The position numbers and the translations under genes were made by a program. A stretch of DNA of 64,000 nt. It comes from Alisma plantago-aquatica (lineage: Eukaryota > Streptophyta > Magnoliopsida > Alismatales > Alismataceae). The DNA is taken from the NCBI GenBank assembly GCA_963693085.1, contig OY856412.1, forward strand, positions 349,882,957 to 349,946,956. The letters run 5' to 3'. The notes beneath the pieces were generated by a model that saw nothing but the letters and a program-made list of their open reading frames with translations, searched no databases and was not told where the DNA came from. Within the stretch, counting starts at the first letter, position 1, and the number at the start of each line of letters is the position of its first letter. Positions 33,031-46,194 of this stretch are shown piece after piece.

Positions 33031-33210
33031 TGGTATCAGAGCATGAACAATAGCTACACCTGACAATTGCTCACCATGAAACATAAAACTAAATTTCACC
33101 TTTCACCCTAAATCCTAGAAACTAAGTAAGTTGTTCTATAGGAATAAGGTTTGACTTAGCCTCTAGGTTAGAACCTAGATGTTTGAGAATTAGGTTTAGA
33201 CAAGTGTGTG
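33031..33210 (+). other. Inverted foreign primer site and leader inside the LARD
   Basis: TGGTATCAGAGC at 33031-33042 is on the plus strand, opposite to the LARD's own primer site. It is followed by GAACAATAGCTACACC and text containing GCCTCTAGGTTAGAACCTAG. This aligns by eye with 55344-55510, the leader after the Cassandra-like LTR. The sequence just before it (CCGGGGACGTCACAG) looks like another LTR end. Confidence 0.75.
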
Positions 33211-34959
33211 TGACTCTTTCCATATAGAGATCATATGTATTGGGTAGCTACACTAGTCTACACCTTGTTCTCACCATTTCACTAGGTTACGTGACACTAG
33301 ACTATCCACTGTGTGTGGGACACTTGATTTTGCTGATTTTGTTTTGTTTTCCAATCAGCTCGAGCCTCGCAAAGTGTTTCCATACAAGATTCTCATAGAA
33401 TCAACACATAAGGCACATGCTCCATTGTTCCTCATCATTGACTATAAAGTCAACTTTGTGTCAAACAACACTTCTCTTGTTTAGAGAAACATCATAAATT
33501 CTTTATTAATATCATGTTTATGCAGAGCATAAACCTCTAACATATGATGTTCATATTGTTTTATACATCCAGACTAATTTCACAGTTGACCACCCCAGGT
33601 AGCCAACCTAACCCATCAGATAACTCTCAAATACCATAATCTTTCACCTTGGTATCTATCACATGTGTTGGAAATACATCATATATATCTCTTCCTTTCA
33701 TCTTGGAACATTAATTGTTTCATATGTCCTCATCTTGGGACCAAAGTCCAAGATAATTGATACTTTTCTAAGTATCCAATACATGAACTCCTTTATCTTA
33801 TGCACATCAAGTGTCCTAACACCCACTTGATTGCCATGTCCCTGAAAGGAAAGAAAACAAGGATTCATATTCCTCTTATTAATTCATGTATTTTCAACTA
33901 TTCTTGAACCATTTATTCTTTATCTCATCCTAGGTTCCTTGCCTTTAGTATTGGAATTTGTAAGGATGATTGCATGTCATTATCCCTCTCTTTATTATTA
34001 TCTAACATGTTTATGATCATCTCATGATCTCATCACATCTCCCATTTTCTTTATTATGGGAAAGATCTGTATTATGCGGGCAGCATTATTGAACAAGGTT
34101 CATCTCCCTTATTCTTATTCTTATCTTATGAGGAGTACATTTTAGTTCCTCATACAATCATGCTCATCTGAGATTATCTCAGACTTATCTTTCTTATGAA
34201 TGGGATATGACACATTTGTTCATTCCGGATTTCTGATTTCATGATACTCATTAGATTGTCTCAGAATGACTACTTGATCAGAGCAATCAAAAAGACAACA
34301 ATCTAAGAGTTTCCATACCCACTTTATCATCAATAGTTGTATACCTGGCTAGGGTATATAAATACTGAGATTAAGTGGTATGCACTTTGTATACTATCAT
34401 ATTCCTCCTTTTCATATTATCACAAGCATAAGACTTATCATCCTTGAATTTCATTCAGGCATCTCTTCTGTACCTCATCATTTCTCAAGGAGGTAAGAAC
34501 AACATAAAACATTTGTAATGTTTTACTATGCAAAACATAAGTCCTCATAAGACTAATAAAGGAAAGTTCAATCATTTCCTTTCTCAGTTAATCTAGGAAT
34601 TCATAAATTAACATATTTGCATGACATTATCTTGTCTAACTTGTCCTAATTCATGAGTTATTCACTGCCTCAGGCTAACTCTACCTCAAAGGTTGATTCA
34701 ACAGGCTATGGTTGAGCACAGACTCAATTTAAGTCCAAAAATTCATCATTTCCTTTTGCTTCAACCTGCTGATGCTAATTACAAATCCTGTTGATATATA
34801 TAACTTCATCATTGGGACTGGTAATCTAGGTTACACTGCCAAAACTTGATCCACTATATACATTACTGTTGCCCTAAGTTCTCCAACCGTAATACTTAAA
34901 GAAGGATTTTCTTATTATAGTTGGATTAGCTAGGGGATTCTCAGGCAATTGTCTCTCTC

Positions 34960-35035
34960 TTTCCTATTCCCATGCACCTCTTCTTGGTGCAACATTGCTT
35001 CTCTCAGCAGCAATCTCCTCATGTGATCCAGTCAT
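34960..35035 (-). pseudogene. Gag-like start of the LARD
   Basis: From an ATG at 35035 (minus), about 115 bases after the primer site, the frame reads MTGSHEEIAAERSNVAPRR and meets a stop four codons later. The position fits a gag start; the sequence alone is too short to name. Confidence 0.35.
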
Positions 35036-35149
35036 CTTTAAGTTCTCCTTCTCTTATACGAGCAGAAGACACTATCAGATACACTGGATGACACCAGAAC
35101 AGACTCTACTACCTTAGTCCTATGTCTCTGTAGACTCAACGGACCTAGA

Positions 35150-35161
35150 GCTCTGATACCA
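35150..35161 (-). other. Primer-binding site of the LARD
   Basis: GCTCTGATACCA on plus is TGGTATCAGAGC on minus, five bases from the LTR end, complementary to initiator tRNA-Met. Confidence 0.9.
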
Positions 35162-38100
35162 CTAATTGTGGCGACCGTCTTACGAAAACATGATTAACTA
35201 ATGCGGAAGCGAATTATTTGCAGTGGATTACTGAAAATCACCAAAAATTAAAACTTTTTCAAGAGATCCATTCACAGGAAAACTCTTTAACCAAGAACCA
35301 AAGTATTTCAAAATTCATCCTGGTTCACAAGTATACAACATGTACCATTCCTTCTCAAAGATTACAACATCAACTGTCTTATAAACATTATATACAGACA
35401 TTATACGAATCTCGAGGCATCAGGCCAAAACCTCAGATTGATTCACAAGACACTGACTAAAAACTCCGAGGACCTGAGAGTACAGAGACGACACATAGGA
35501 CTAATATCTGTATGACTAGACAGACAATATCTCCACCTGAGATCTTATTGCTTTCCCTACTGTTATTGTTGCTGTTGCTCTTTCCTTGTTCTAGGATTTC
35601 TTCTTTGCCTCCCATGCATACCTAAAAAATGTTTCCCACGGGGGTGAGATAATTGAAAATTGCCCCAGCGAGAGATATAACTCTCCGCCAAAAACATTGT
35701 TATTACAGTTTATTAAATTAAAACTGAGCAGGGGTTACTTTTACATTATCAGGCATAATTATTCATCATAGAATAGAATAAGAAAATCTCCATTCTCAAG
35801 GAGGTCATTGCATCTACCCATGGTAGATAAGTAATTCATCTGTCTACCTTGCAGAGAATATAAAGAAACATAATTAACATTTATCCACTAAGGAATGCAC
35901 AAAAAAAATGCAACATCAGCCAATGAATCTCTGTATTCAATCCTTAAGCAAACATGCTATACGTCTGATTACATTTTACAATCACACTTAAGCTCTGAGG
36001 AGATGAGGTATACTTCTCATACTCCAACCGACCACTGCTAGGAGTCAAAATCGGTACCATACATAGGTCATCAAAAGAGCTGAATTCTTATGACCTCATC
36101 CATCTCGGTCAGTACGAGACCACATGCAAGACATCTTGTGTCTCTGCTAACTAGCTAGACAGGGTATACTGGCACCTTCGCTATAGAGTTACAGCGTCAA
36201 CTGCACTCTCATCGCCAATCGAGAGATTTCTTGTTTATCTCCTCGATCTGACATTAAGTATCATTGGGAGATTCGTGATACATCCATACCGACATATTCA
36301 TGAATGATTGAGAGGTTTCTTGTTTACCTTCCAACAATCTCTTCAAGAGGACGTAAGGATGTTTTCGCCCATTTACCGCCACATATTCAAAATATGTGCT
36401 CCAGGTTTTTCCGCGGGCACCCGTTTCACCATCACCTATTCCTGACGATGATGGATCTATGGTCAGAGCACTACATGAATAGATTTCACTTGATTTATTA
36501 AGTACATTCTCATATTCTTTTAGCATCATCCAAGTTCTCAAACATAACTTATTACAACAATGCTATAAAGAGACATGTACTACTTTCATCAGATATTTAT
36601 CAGTCTTTTAAAGACCCTGGGAACTCAGTCCCTCATTTCAATACTGGAATTTTCATCCCTTCACATTCTCATCACCATAATCATATGGTTCTGGGTATTC
36701 AAACCCTTAACTCATCATTGAGCATTATTATACCTTTTTCAGGTAACTATCACCTTCATGTCATCTGACTAAGGCATTCATGATACTTGTTACACAAGCA
36801 TCACACTTGGCTCACAAGGCCATGAAATATCTTGTCACCTCTCACTAGGTAACAACTTACTCATGTGACTCATAAAAGTCTATGCATATTGCTTTTTTTA
36901 CTAAGCAACAACAACATTAAGGCACATAATGCCAATTGACATTGATTATATAAATGTCACAGCTCAAACTAGCTATATACATCAACTCATAATATCTGTA
37001 TGGTTATTAGGCATGATAACAGTCATACAAGATATTCATCACATCATGTGATGCAATAGTAACACCATTATTCCTTTACCAAGAATTAGGGTTTACTATC
37101 AAATAGGGCTTTTCATTCCTTTTTACCCAAATTAGGGTCAGGGTTCCCCATTTCTCATTAATAAAGATTTCATGATCTTATAATCTGTCCAACCCTTAAT
37201 ACATTATTCCATACCTCTGGGGCATTCAAGGATATCATATTTGATTATTCTAGAACATTACTTTCATAATATAGCATTAATGATAATCAATTCAAGGTAT
37301 GAGTTCATTTCTCATCCTCATCATGATATCATTATATCATACACATCATTTGGGCTTAACCCCATTCTCAAGGTACATTAATTAACACTCATCAAGGAGC
37401 AACAACTCATTACATTTCATTGTAATAGTTGCATAACACACTTCATATGTTTCTTACCCAATTATATTGGATTTGGAGTACATCAAGGCATATAAACCCT
37501 GAAGTGTTGAATGTGATAACTATCATATTTTGATGTATCACTTTCTCATCAATTTAGACTCTCCTGAATTAGCCATCTTATCTTGTATTAAGGTATTTCC
37601 CTTCTTAATACATTCCATCACTAATCACTTATCTATAGCATATAATGCATAGGCCACACATTAGAGTTGTCCAACTATCTTCAATGATATGGACTTGTCT
37701 AATGGTAAAGACATTGCTTACAATTAGTTGCATATATTCAACCACATGAAATGTGTCACCTTTATAAGGCCATTCCTTCTATGTCATCATTAGGGTTTCT
37801 TTATACCATTATTTAAGATTAGAATTATGATTCATTGTCATATTATCCAAGATTAGGGCTTTATGTATTATGACTCTTCATTAGAGTCTCACATGCCTTC
37901 ACCCTTCTTAGGGCCTCTTATCACAACATAACATTAGTACGTCATGTGGTGTTAATACTTAGTTAAGGTTTCTCAAGGAATTACCCTCAACTAGGGTTTC
38001 TCAAGGAATCACCCTCAACTAGGGTTTCCACCATAGTTTCCCACAATTTGGGTCTACTATTCATCTCTATTAGGATTTCATTCAATTATCCATAATTGGA

Positions 38101-38679
38101 GATTCACTATTCATCCCAATTAGGGATTTACATCTCTTTTACCTAAATTAGAGTTTCACTTATGATTACCCTAGATTAGGGCTACATCCTTACCCTGGAT
38201 TAGGGCTTCATTTAGAATTGCCCTCAATTAGGGTTAGAATTCAATAACCCTGTCAATTAGGGTTTATGCTCATGATTAGGGTTTCATGATCTCTTTACTT
38301 AAGGATCATACCCTTAATCACCACATGAATCATATTCATGTTATGAATTCATGCTAACATCATCTCAACTTGATAAGGTCATATCATCCCTTCAGTCAAG
38401 TACATACAACTATGAATGACATAGTGTACCAAGTCATTGATCCTATAAGCAATTAGGGTTCATCCCTTAATTGGCACTAATCACTTAGGTACTAATAGGG
38501 TTTCAATCTTTGTACCTTCTTTTATTATCATTACTAATCATCATTGGATCAATGAGTCATTCATCATCTCTATTCTCGAGAGATTCAATCACCTTGGACC
38601 TCCATTACATAAGGTATCCAATTGAATTGATCAATTGAATCTACAATCAACTTTGACTACTTGACCCCCAAACAGTCTT

Positions 38680-39900
38680 GGTCTTTCAAAGTTCAAATGG
38701 TTTGAAACCGTTTGGTAAAGGTGGTGTTTGAGACCGTTTGCCCAAGTAGGTGAAGACCGTTTTCCCAAGTAGGTGAAGACTGTTTGCCCAAGTAGGTGAA
38801 GACTGTTTGCCCAAGTAGGTGAAGACCATTTGCCCATGTAGGTGAAGACCGTTTGCCAAAGTAGGTGAAGACCGTTTGCCCATCACATCATAAAAATCCA
38901 AGTCAACCAATTAGGGTTTGGATCATTGGATTGATCACCAAATCAACAATTGATTACACTTTAACTTAGTATCATTAGATCATCAATTGCTTAACCATAC
39001 TCACCCCTAGACCTCCAAACGGCCTTGGGTGACCTCCAAACGGTCTTGAGACCGTTTGGCTCATCCAACCCTTGGATTCTAGTGGAAAATCATTAGGGTT
39101 TGAGCTATTGAGTTGATCATCAAATCAGCACTTAATTGCAAAGTGATTTGGTACCTTTAGACCTTCAATTGGTCAACCATGCTTAACCCTAGACCTCCAA
39201 ACGGTCTTGGGTAATCCCCAAACGGTCTTGAGACCGTTTGGGTAATCCCCAAACGGTTTTGAAACCGTTTGGGTCAATCAACCCAAAACATCAACTCATT
39301 CCAATGCAAAATCAGCACTTAGCCGATTAGGGTTAACACCATATCTTTTGTCCTTCAAACACTTAACCATATCAAACCCTAGAACAATGGTCTTGGGTGA
39401 CCTCCAAACGGTTTTGAGACCGTTTGGGTAATCCCCAAACGGTTTTGAAACCGTTTGGGTTAAATTACCCAAAAAGTCAAATCAATCAAGTTGAAAATCA
39501 GCACTTAATCCAATTAGGGTTTGCCTAATTGATTAGCCTTCAACTCATGATTCCTTTGGAATTAATCCATAAAATTTTGTCAGTTCTTAACCAACATCAT
39601 TAGGAACAGGAATCTCAAACGTTCAACCTTTGGTCGACCCTGTCAAACGGTTTTGAAACCGTTTGCCCAAAAAGGCAAATAAATCAAGTTGAAAATTAGC
39701 ACTTAATCCAATTAGGCTTTGCCTAATTGATTGGCCTTCAAATCACAATTCCTTGGTAGTTAACCCATAAAATTTGGTGAGTCATTAACCAACATAATTA
39801 GGAACAGTAATCTCAAACGGTCAGCCCTTGGTCAACTTGCTCAAACAGTTTTGAAACCGTTTGCTGCCAAACGGTTTCAAACCGTTTGGTGAAACCGCAT
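38680..39900. repeat. AAACGGT palindrome array, LARD 5' LTR
   Basis: CCAAACGGTCTTGAGACCGTTTGG near 39217 and CCAAACGGTTTTGAAACCGTTTGG near 39248 and 39434 are (near-)perfect inverted repeats with 9-base arms. At least eight further partial copies are present. Confidence 0.85.
38730..38881. repeat. 23-bp tandem repeat, seven units, LARD 5' LTR
   Basis: Seven head-to-tail GAAGACCGTTTGCCCAAGT-AGGT units with point differences, against three in the sister LTR. The unit contains ACCGTTTG, one arm of the surrounding palindromes. Confidence 0.9.
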
Positions 39901-41321
39901 GAGCAATTAACTCAAAACCGTATGAACCATGATTTCTTTGGAAAAAGTATCCAAGATGATGTCATCATCATCTACCTTCGTCCCTGAAGTTCTAACAACT
40001 TCTGATTTTATGAAATAACCATTTTCAACCAGCAATTAAACAAGATAATGAAGGAATCATTGAAATTGCAAGATTAATGGTTGAATAACAATGAAAAAGG
40101 GTTCAAGTTATAAAACCCGCCTCCAATTGAGCTCCAAAGCTCCATGTCCACGGAAATAATGGTGGATGCAACTCCTTTCACCATTCCAAGGTTCGTCTTC
40201 AAGGTTTGAGTGAAAAGGAATGGTTAGAATTGAAGAGGAGATCGAAATAGGAAGAAATCCATAATTTATTTTCGATTTCCACCATGGAATCAAGGTGAAA
40301 TGGATCAAGAACCTTACCAACAGGTTGGGGGTCGTCTTCCTGATTTTCCCAAGCTCCCTTGGTCGTTTCCCAAGCAAGGAGAAGAAGTGGGGTCGAAAAA
40401 GCCTTCCTTTTGGCTTGTAAAGGGTCTTTTTATAAGAAATTCAAGGAGAGAGAAAGTGCCTTATAACAATTCATTTAATCCCAAAAATGTGGCCACCTCT
40501 TCCCCCTTATCTTCCTTAGGGGCGAGGCTATCTTGTTTTCCTTTTATCCCTCTCAATTATCCATGATTTAAAGAAAAGCAAATCAAGCACCTTAAATCAT
40601 ATTATATTAATATCCATATGTGAGTGGATATTTCTTTTTCTTATAAAATTGTGTGTGAGTTATCCACTCCCTTGGATATTTTCGTGGTCCTTGCAAAGCT
40701 CAAGGACGTCATACATACATCTGAATCCAACCATTTTAATTTTGGTTGAAGGCCCTTTAATTAATACATTTATTTTTGCCCTAAATCGAATTAGGGTTTC
40801 AATTAGGATTAAATCTTGATTATTTTAATATCAAGATTCTCTCTCCTCCAACTTAATTCAAATGAGGCACCCCTCTCATTTTATTTTCTCTAAATGATGC
40901 CAAGAAGCATTAGGACCTTATTGAGGTGGTAATTTGCATATTGAACCCTAGGTTTTGGGTAAATTGCACTTTACACCAAAACTAGGTTTTAATGCACGAA
41001 CATTGCTTTATCAGCTCTTTCTTGGTATCCAAGCTTCCATAAGCCACACCTATGAATCATATTCACTCTCATGATGCTTCAACACATGATGAACATATTA
41101 TCATGCACAATTTGCACTTAAACCCCTCAACTTGGGTATTTTGCACATTAGTCCAAAACAAACAAAACATTGATTTCAACAATGTTCAAAAAGGACTAGA
41201 ATTGCAATATAAGTTCCTCTTGAGTCCTAATTACCTTTCACAATATGAGATTAAGCATTTAATCATCTTTATTAATCAAAACACCTAGGGTTAAAGTATA
41301 ACCTAGGTCAGGGGTGTTACA

Positions 41322-43200
41322 ATGCATGCTTATGGGCTCCCAAATATGTCATCATGGTAAGAGTCTAGACCTTAGTAATAAGGATGTGATAATCACATCT
41401 AGGTCCTTAACGTGTCTATCATCCATTAAGGTAGTGATAAAGTAATTCAACTAAGCCAACTTCAATAATCATCCAAGATAATTCATAAAAGGCGATAGTG
41501 TATCCATTTGGCCCAGGTGCACTTTCATTATCCATTCTTGTGACTACCCCCTTTGCTCGTTATTCAAATGTGCCTATAAGAATGTTAATATTGTCATCTT
41601 CCTCCATGAATCTCTCTATGAATCTAGTGTTGTCATATGTGTTCTCTATTGTCTTTGACTCAAAGAGCTTGGAAAGGTATCTTATGGATTCATTCATAAC
41701 ATCCTTTTTGCTTTCCAACTAGTCTCCTTTCTCTCTCATAATCTTCATTATGTATACATTATCCTCTTGTGTTTCATATGGGAATGCACAAACATTGTGT
41801 TTTATCTCCTTAAGCATTTGACTCCAGAGGTCCCTCTCCAGTAGCTTTTATCCCACCTCGGTAGGTTTCAGGTTTACTCTCTTCTTCCTGTATTCTCTCA
41901 ACTAATTCTTATAGGTCATTATTAGTATCTATGCTTTCTTGTAGGCTTTTAACTACCATTCTTGGGCTCTAACCTTCACAAAAGTGTCTTATTCCTCCTC
42001 GTTATTCCATGTTTTAAAGGCTAATTTGAGGTTTTTTTTTGCTTTTCAGTGATCATGTATGAGGGATATCCAAAGACTCTAACACCTAGTTCTCACTTAT
42101 GATGTCATCAATACCTTTATGTTTTAGCCACATTTTCATGAATTAAAATCCTCCAGGCACCACAAGACTTCCACCCATCTTAAGGGTAAACATAAGGGGA
42201 CTATGGTCAGAGGTAAGTATTCAAACTAGGTTATCTTCAAGAAAATTGATTTTATCGGGATAGTCATGGAGTATAAGTCCTTTATCCAATCTATCCATTT
42301 AATAAATACGTACTATTGCTTTTCAACCAAGTAAATATGGATTCTCTAAAAGTTACTTCATCAACCACAATCACAGAAATCCCTTCATTGAAGTCTCTCA
42401 TAGATTTAGGATAGGGACTCTCCCCACCAATTCTTTTCCCATCTGACCTTGTATGCACTGAAGTCACTATTGAACCCTAGAAGGGTCCCCACCATCATAC
42501 TAGAGTTAGAAAAATTCATATTGTAGATGACTATGCTCTGATCTATGACAAGATGCATAGACAATTGTAACCCTTAAAGGTTGTGATCATGTATATACAT
42601 CAATTCTTGTGTGTTGGTTGGAAGACCCCACCAACACCGTCTCTAGGCAAGCATGAAAAAAAGACCCATATCTTACTTCCAAGATCTCCATTAGTGATCA
42701 CCCATGTCCTCATTTGACAGACACTCTTGAGCTCTATTGTGACCCAAAAAGGTCTAAAATGGCAAAAAGGAAAAAAAAAACCTCTTTTGCTTTGCTAATT
42801 TTCAGATCCTATCTTCTATCCTATCATTTACATCCTCTATCACAATCCAAATTAAAAAAGTATACATTGTACTACATATTGTCTATTTTCTAGTACTTAC
42901 TGGGCCCGCTTAGTCCTCAGTCCAATCCTCAAACTTGGTACCATGTCCCTCATGGTAAGCCAGATATAAAAACATGCTATCCTGGTGTGTAACTGTTTCC
43001 AAAATATCCCGAATCATCCCAAAAGATATCATCTTCACCCTTAAATGCTTGACTTAATCCAAAATTGATATCATCCGTTGGCCATGGTTTGCTACTTGAT
43101 CTCACCGTAGATCTAGGTTGAGAGTTTGGAAACACGTCTCTAATAATCTTTGTTGTAATCTGCCTCATGATAACCATTCTAGTTATGTCATTGGATGATC
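41322..43200 (-). pseudogene. LINE relic, endonuclease and first part of RT
   Basis: On the minus strand, endonuclease text is recognisable: FNSDFSAYKVRWEKN near 42450, ESIFTWL near 42340, MDRLDKGLILHDYPDKINFL near 42300-42240 and the catalytic TSDHSPLMFTLK near 42215-42180. The RT begins later, with PGPNGYTIAFYELSWMII near 41510-41460. This is the order endonuclease then RT of plant L1-type LINEs, which copy RNA at nicked target DNA. Reading is broken by stops. It continues across the LARD at 26808. Text above about 42900 may belong to the first ORF but is not recognisable. Confidence 0.75.
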
Positions 43201-44865
43201 CTTCACTTATCCCTAAGAGTTTCTCCTTCCCAAATGTACCTTAACCATTGATGGTGTTAGGGACGTTCACATTGAAATATACACTATTTGAGCATAAGAT
43301 GAGACCTCATTCTAAGACCAGGGGCGCCGATACAAGTGCACAAATTCCAACATCTTAGCTCTAGTATGTACACCCAATCCTAGGACCTAGAACTGAAAGA
43401 CCCGGGGCAACATGATTCCAGATGGAACTAAGGACCCCCTCAAGCTCATGTGACCTCACAAAAGGAGAAACTCTAGGACAACAATAGCTTCGATTGATTC
43501 TGAAGAGGTGATAGTAGTCTAGGGGGCAAAAGGGGGCAAAGCCGTTTTAGGTGCTAAGGAAGGAGGGTAGGAGAACGCCAACCATCTCTAAGATCGGGCC
43601 GGATCTCCAAAGCAAACAGGGAACAGACAAAAGGGCCAAAGGATCATGTAGCGATGGGGTAGACGTCCACTGGTGCTAATAGAGGTTTGTCCCTACTGAC
43701 AGATGGCATAGTGCCATGGCTGGTCTGTAGCAGTTGTGGTGTCTATGAAGTAGGGTGGGGCAGGTTCAAGATTCGAGCGAAGGTAGAGAGACCTAGACAC
43801 CAACTTTAGTCGAACGATGATCAACGGTCAGTAGTCGTGCGCCAATTAGAGAAGGGTTAAATGCACCCCATAATCTTATTGTAGTGTAGTTATATATATG
43901 TGTATATATAACATGGTCCACAATTCAGGTAGATTTATATATTTAACCTAATATGAGTATATAATTTCAAATTTACTAAACCCATCCTCTAGGTATATAA
44001 CCCATACTTCTTGGCGTTGCTAATAGTAACAAGGTGGGAGAGGGAGAAGCCAAAAATTTATGGAAGGTGGGACCAGGGTAACATGGTTGGTTGCCAATGG
44101 TAGTAACACAATGAAAAGATGAGATAGAATGAGAAAATGGGCAGTGCATTATTGAGCTCAAGGCTGTCATTATAAGAAAATTTAATGTAAGGCTATATCG
44201 AGTACGTGTGAAAAAACATAGACGAGAAGATAGGGCACAATCACACATCTAGATAATACATGATTAACATAATTCGATTAGGATAATATACTCTATGGGA
44301 GGAGACGTGACGTTTCACTATATCCGTGAAAATGGTATGTGCGGAGTATTCTCGAATGAGGTAAAACACATCCTAGAGTATAGTCGGCAACTACCTTGAG
44401 TCCAAAATACAAGATTGTTTCAACCTTAGCAAGAGTGTGTATACATATACTCACGACGCATGAATCAAATCTTTATATAGATTAAAAAAAAGAACAAATT
44501 GTAAATCCAGGCAAAAGATCCAGTTAATTTTATACTGGGTCTACAACTAGATCAACATACCTGTGTGAGGTACACGGCAATAATGACAATATATCTTGAA
44601 GGTGTTGAAAAGTGTAATATCGAAAAAAAAGAGAAGTAGATGACGCAGAGGAGGAATCATTTGGGGGGGGGGGGTGTGGAGGGGCGGGGGCTGGTAGTAT
44701 AGTGCACTAACAGAGGATGAGTAACACAATGAAAAGATGGAAAGGAGATTATTGTCATGAGAAAGATAGCGGAAGAACCAAATGTAGAGTTGGGGGAGGA
44801 ACGGCGGCCCAAAGTGAGCAGTAGCGAACAATTAGTTGGTTTTGTAATTATATACACACACACAC

Positions 44866-44915
<50 letters not shown>

Positions 44916-46194
44916 AAATCTTTTGATAGGTGAAAGAGAACTTGGGTGACATTATCCTTAAGTAAATACGTATGACATTGGCTGGAACAATTTTGAAACC
45001 AAACATTAAGATTAGGACTTTGTGTGTACACTACTGCAATATTTTTGGATGTCCACCTGCAATATACATGCCTTGTTCGCTACCTCACTTGGAGCTTGTT
45101 TCTGATGTAGAAAACGAGAATTGATTATATATTTTTGCATTACAAATTCACACTTTTACATCCAACTACACCCTATCAAACAGGGCGTGATCCTATTATT
45201 GAAAAGAAAGTACAGCCGATGCCACATCATTCTATAAGAATTAAAACCAGTTGTGAGGTAATGCGATACAACTTGTCAGAAACAAATCAGTATTAGGAAC
45301 GCTGTTTTGACTTTTATAGTATTGAATCAAACAGAGCAGTCGCTACATAAGCTCGAGCACCCAAAAGTGCAACCCAAGAGACACCCAGCTGTCGTCGATC
45401 CACCACTTGATGGAGATTCAGCTCCGTTACACAATCCGGTGAATATTCTGATTGGTGATTCAATGTCAACACTTTGTTTTTATAAACTATTTACTTCGAG
45501 AAAGGAAATTGTCAACTCCGCTTCCATGGTGATTGGGTGCGTTACTGTTTCTTTTTTCGTACTTTAGACGTGCTGCGGCACGTCATGGAAAATGATTCTT
45601 GACAATTGTGGTATGAAAGATACTCTTGTTTTTCTGGGGTATTTAGCATTTAGTTCTAGTTTACAAAAACCTTTAAATATAAGAAGAACGTAGAGGGGGA
45701 GGGGGTAGGATGCAATTAAGAGTATTATATTTTGTAATTACAGATGTGCTCTTTTATGACGTACTATGGAATATTATTTATACTATCAATTTTATAATTA
45801 AAGATCGACTTTTTTATTCTATAGCCAAATATATGGAGTTCTGGAATTATGTTTATAGGGTGAGTATTAGATCGGATTGGATTAATTTGGCTCATGTCCG
45901 GACTCACATAACTCGACCCAATATATTAATTATATAGGTGGGTTGGGTTAAGAATGTTGATACAAATCTTCATGTGTCACACATGTTACAAAAAGATCTA
46001 AATATTGTATTATTACATATCCAACTATACTTAACCATCCATTTATTTCAAATGTACAAAAGAGATGTATCTCTCTAAAGACAAAAATCTCCTCAAAATC
46101 TCAAATTAATTTTGTATAGGATGTCTATGATTGGCTATATTAAAATATTGGGATACATTAATACGAATATGTATTTAAAAAGATTCAAGAACAT
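43200..46194. other. About 3 kb without a recognised gene
   Basis: Includes slightly more GC-rich DNA at 43380-43860 and 45310-45560, a 12-base G run at 44663-44674 and a CA/TA microsatellite. The frame at 45307-45567 (86 aa) has no motif I know and no sign of a gene around it. No LTR ends, primer sites or tRNA were seen. Confidence 0.5.
44848..44913. repeat. CA/TA microsatellite
   Basis: A short (CA)n at about 44855-44866 is followed by (TA)n to 44912. An open frame passing through it on the minus strand (Ile-Tyr repeats) is an artefact of the repeat. Confidence 0.95.

Larger units (their letters stand above)
32878..35166 (-). other. LARD interior, non-coding
   Basis: 2289 bases with no ORF worth calling. 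The 5' end (35161 downward, minus) has the primer site and a gag-like start. The 3' end has a conserved GGATTTCAGGGATGAAATCC block (32897-32916) before the LTR. A stretch at 33031-33210 is an inverted 5' leader of a different element. Confidence 0.8.
26809..41321 (-). mobile_element. Large non-coding gypsy-type retrotransposon (LARD) with 6.1-kb LTRs
   Basis: Two direct repeats, 26809-32877 and 35167-41321, bracket a 2289-bp interior. On the minus strand each begins TGTAACACCCC and ends CGCCACA. The interior starts with a primer site (35161-35150, minus) five bases inside the 5' LTR. It ends with the GGATTTCAGGGATGAAATCC block and a TTAGGGG stretch before the 3' LTR, as in plant Ty3/gypsy elements. 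Flanks ATACA (26804-26808) and ATGCA (41322-41326) are a target duplication with one mismatch, and LINE reading continues on both sides. No gag-pol remains beyond a gag-like start, so it depended on another element's proteins. By hand about 19 substitutions occur in the first ~390 aligned LTR bases. Confidence 0.9.
35167..41321 (-). repeat. 5' LTR of the LARD (6155 bp)
   Basis: Same content as 26809-32877. The excess of 86 bases is largely explained by four additional copies of the 23-bp repeat at 38730-38881. The palindromes here are better preserved, for example 39203-39270. Confidence 0.92.

Noticed and set aside
44657..45031. 124-residue minus-strand frame
   Set aside because: It crosses a TA microsatellite and a G run; no domain, and no supporting context.
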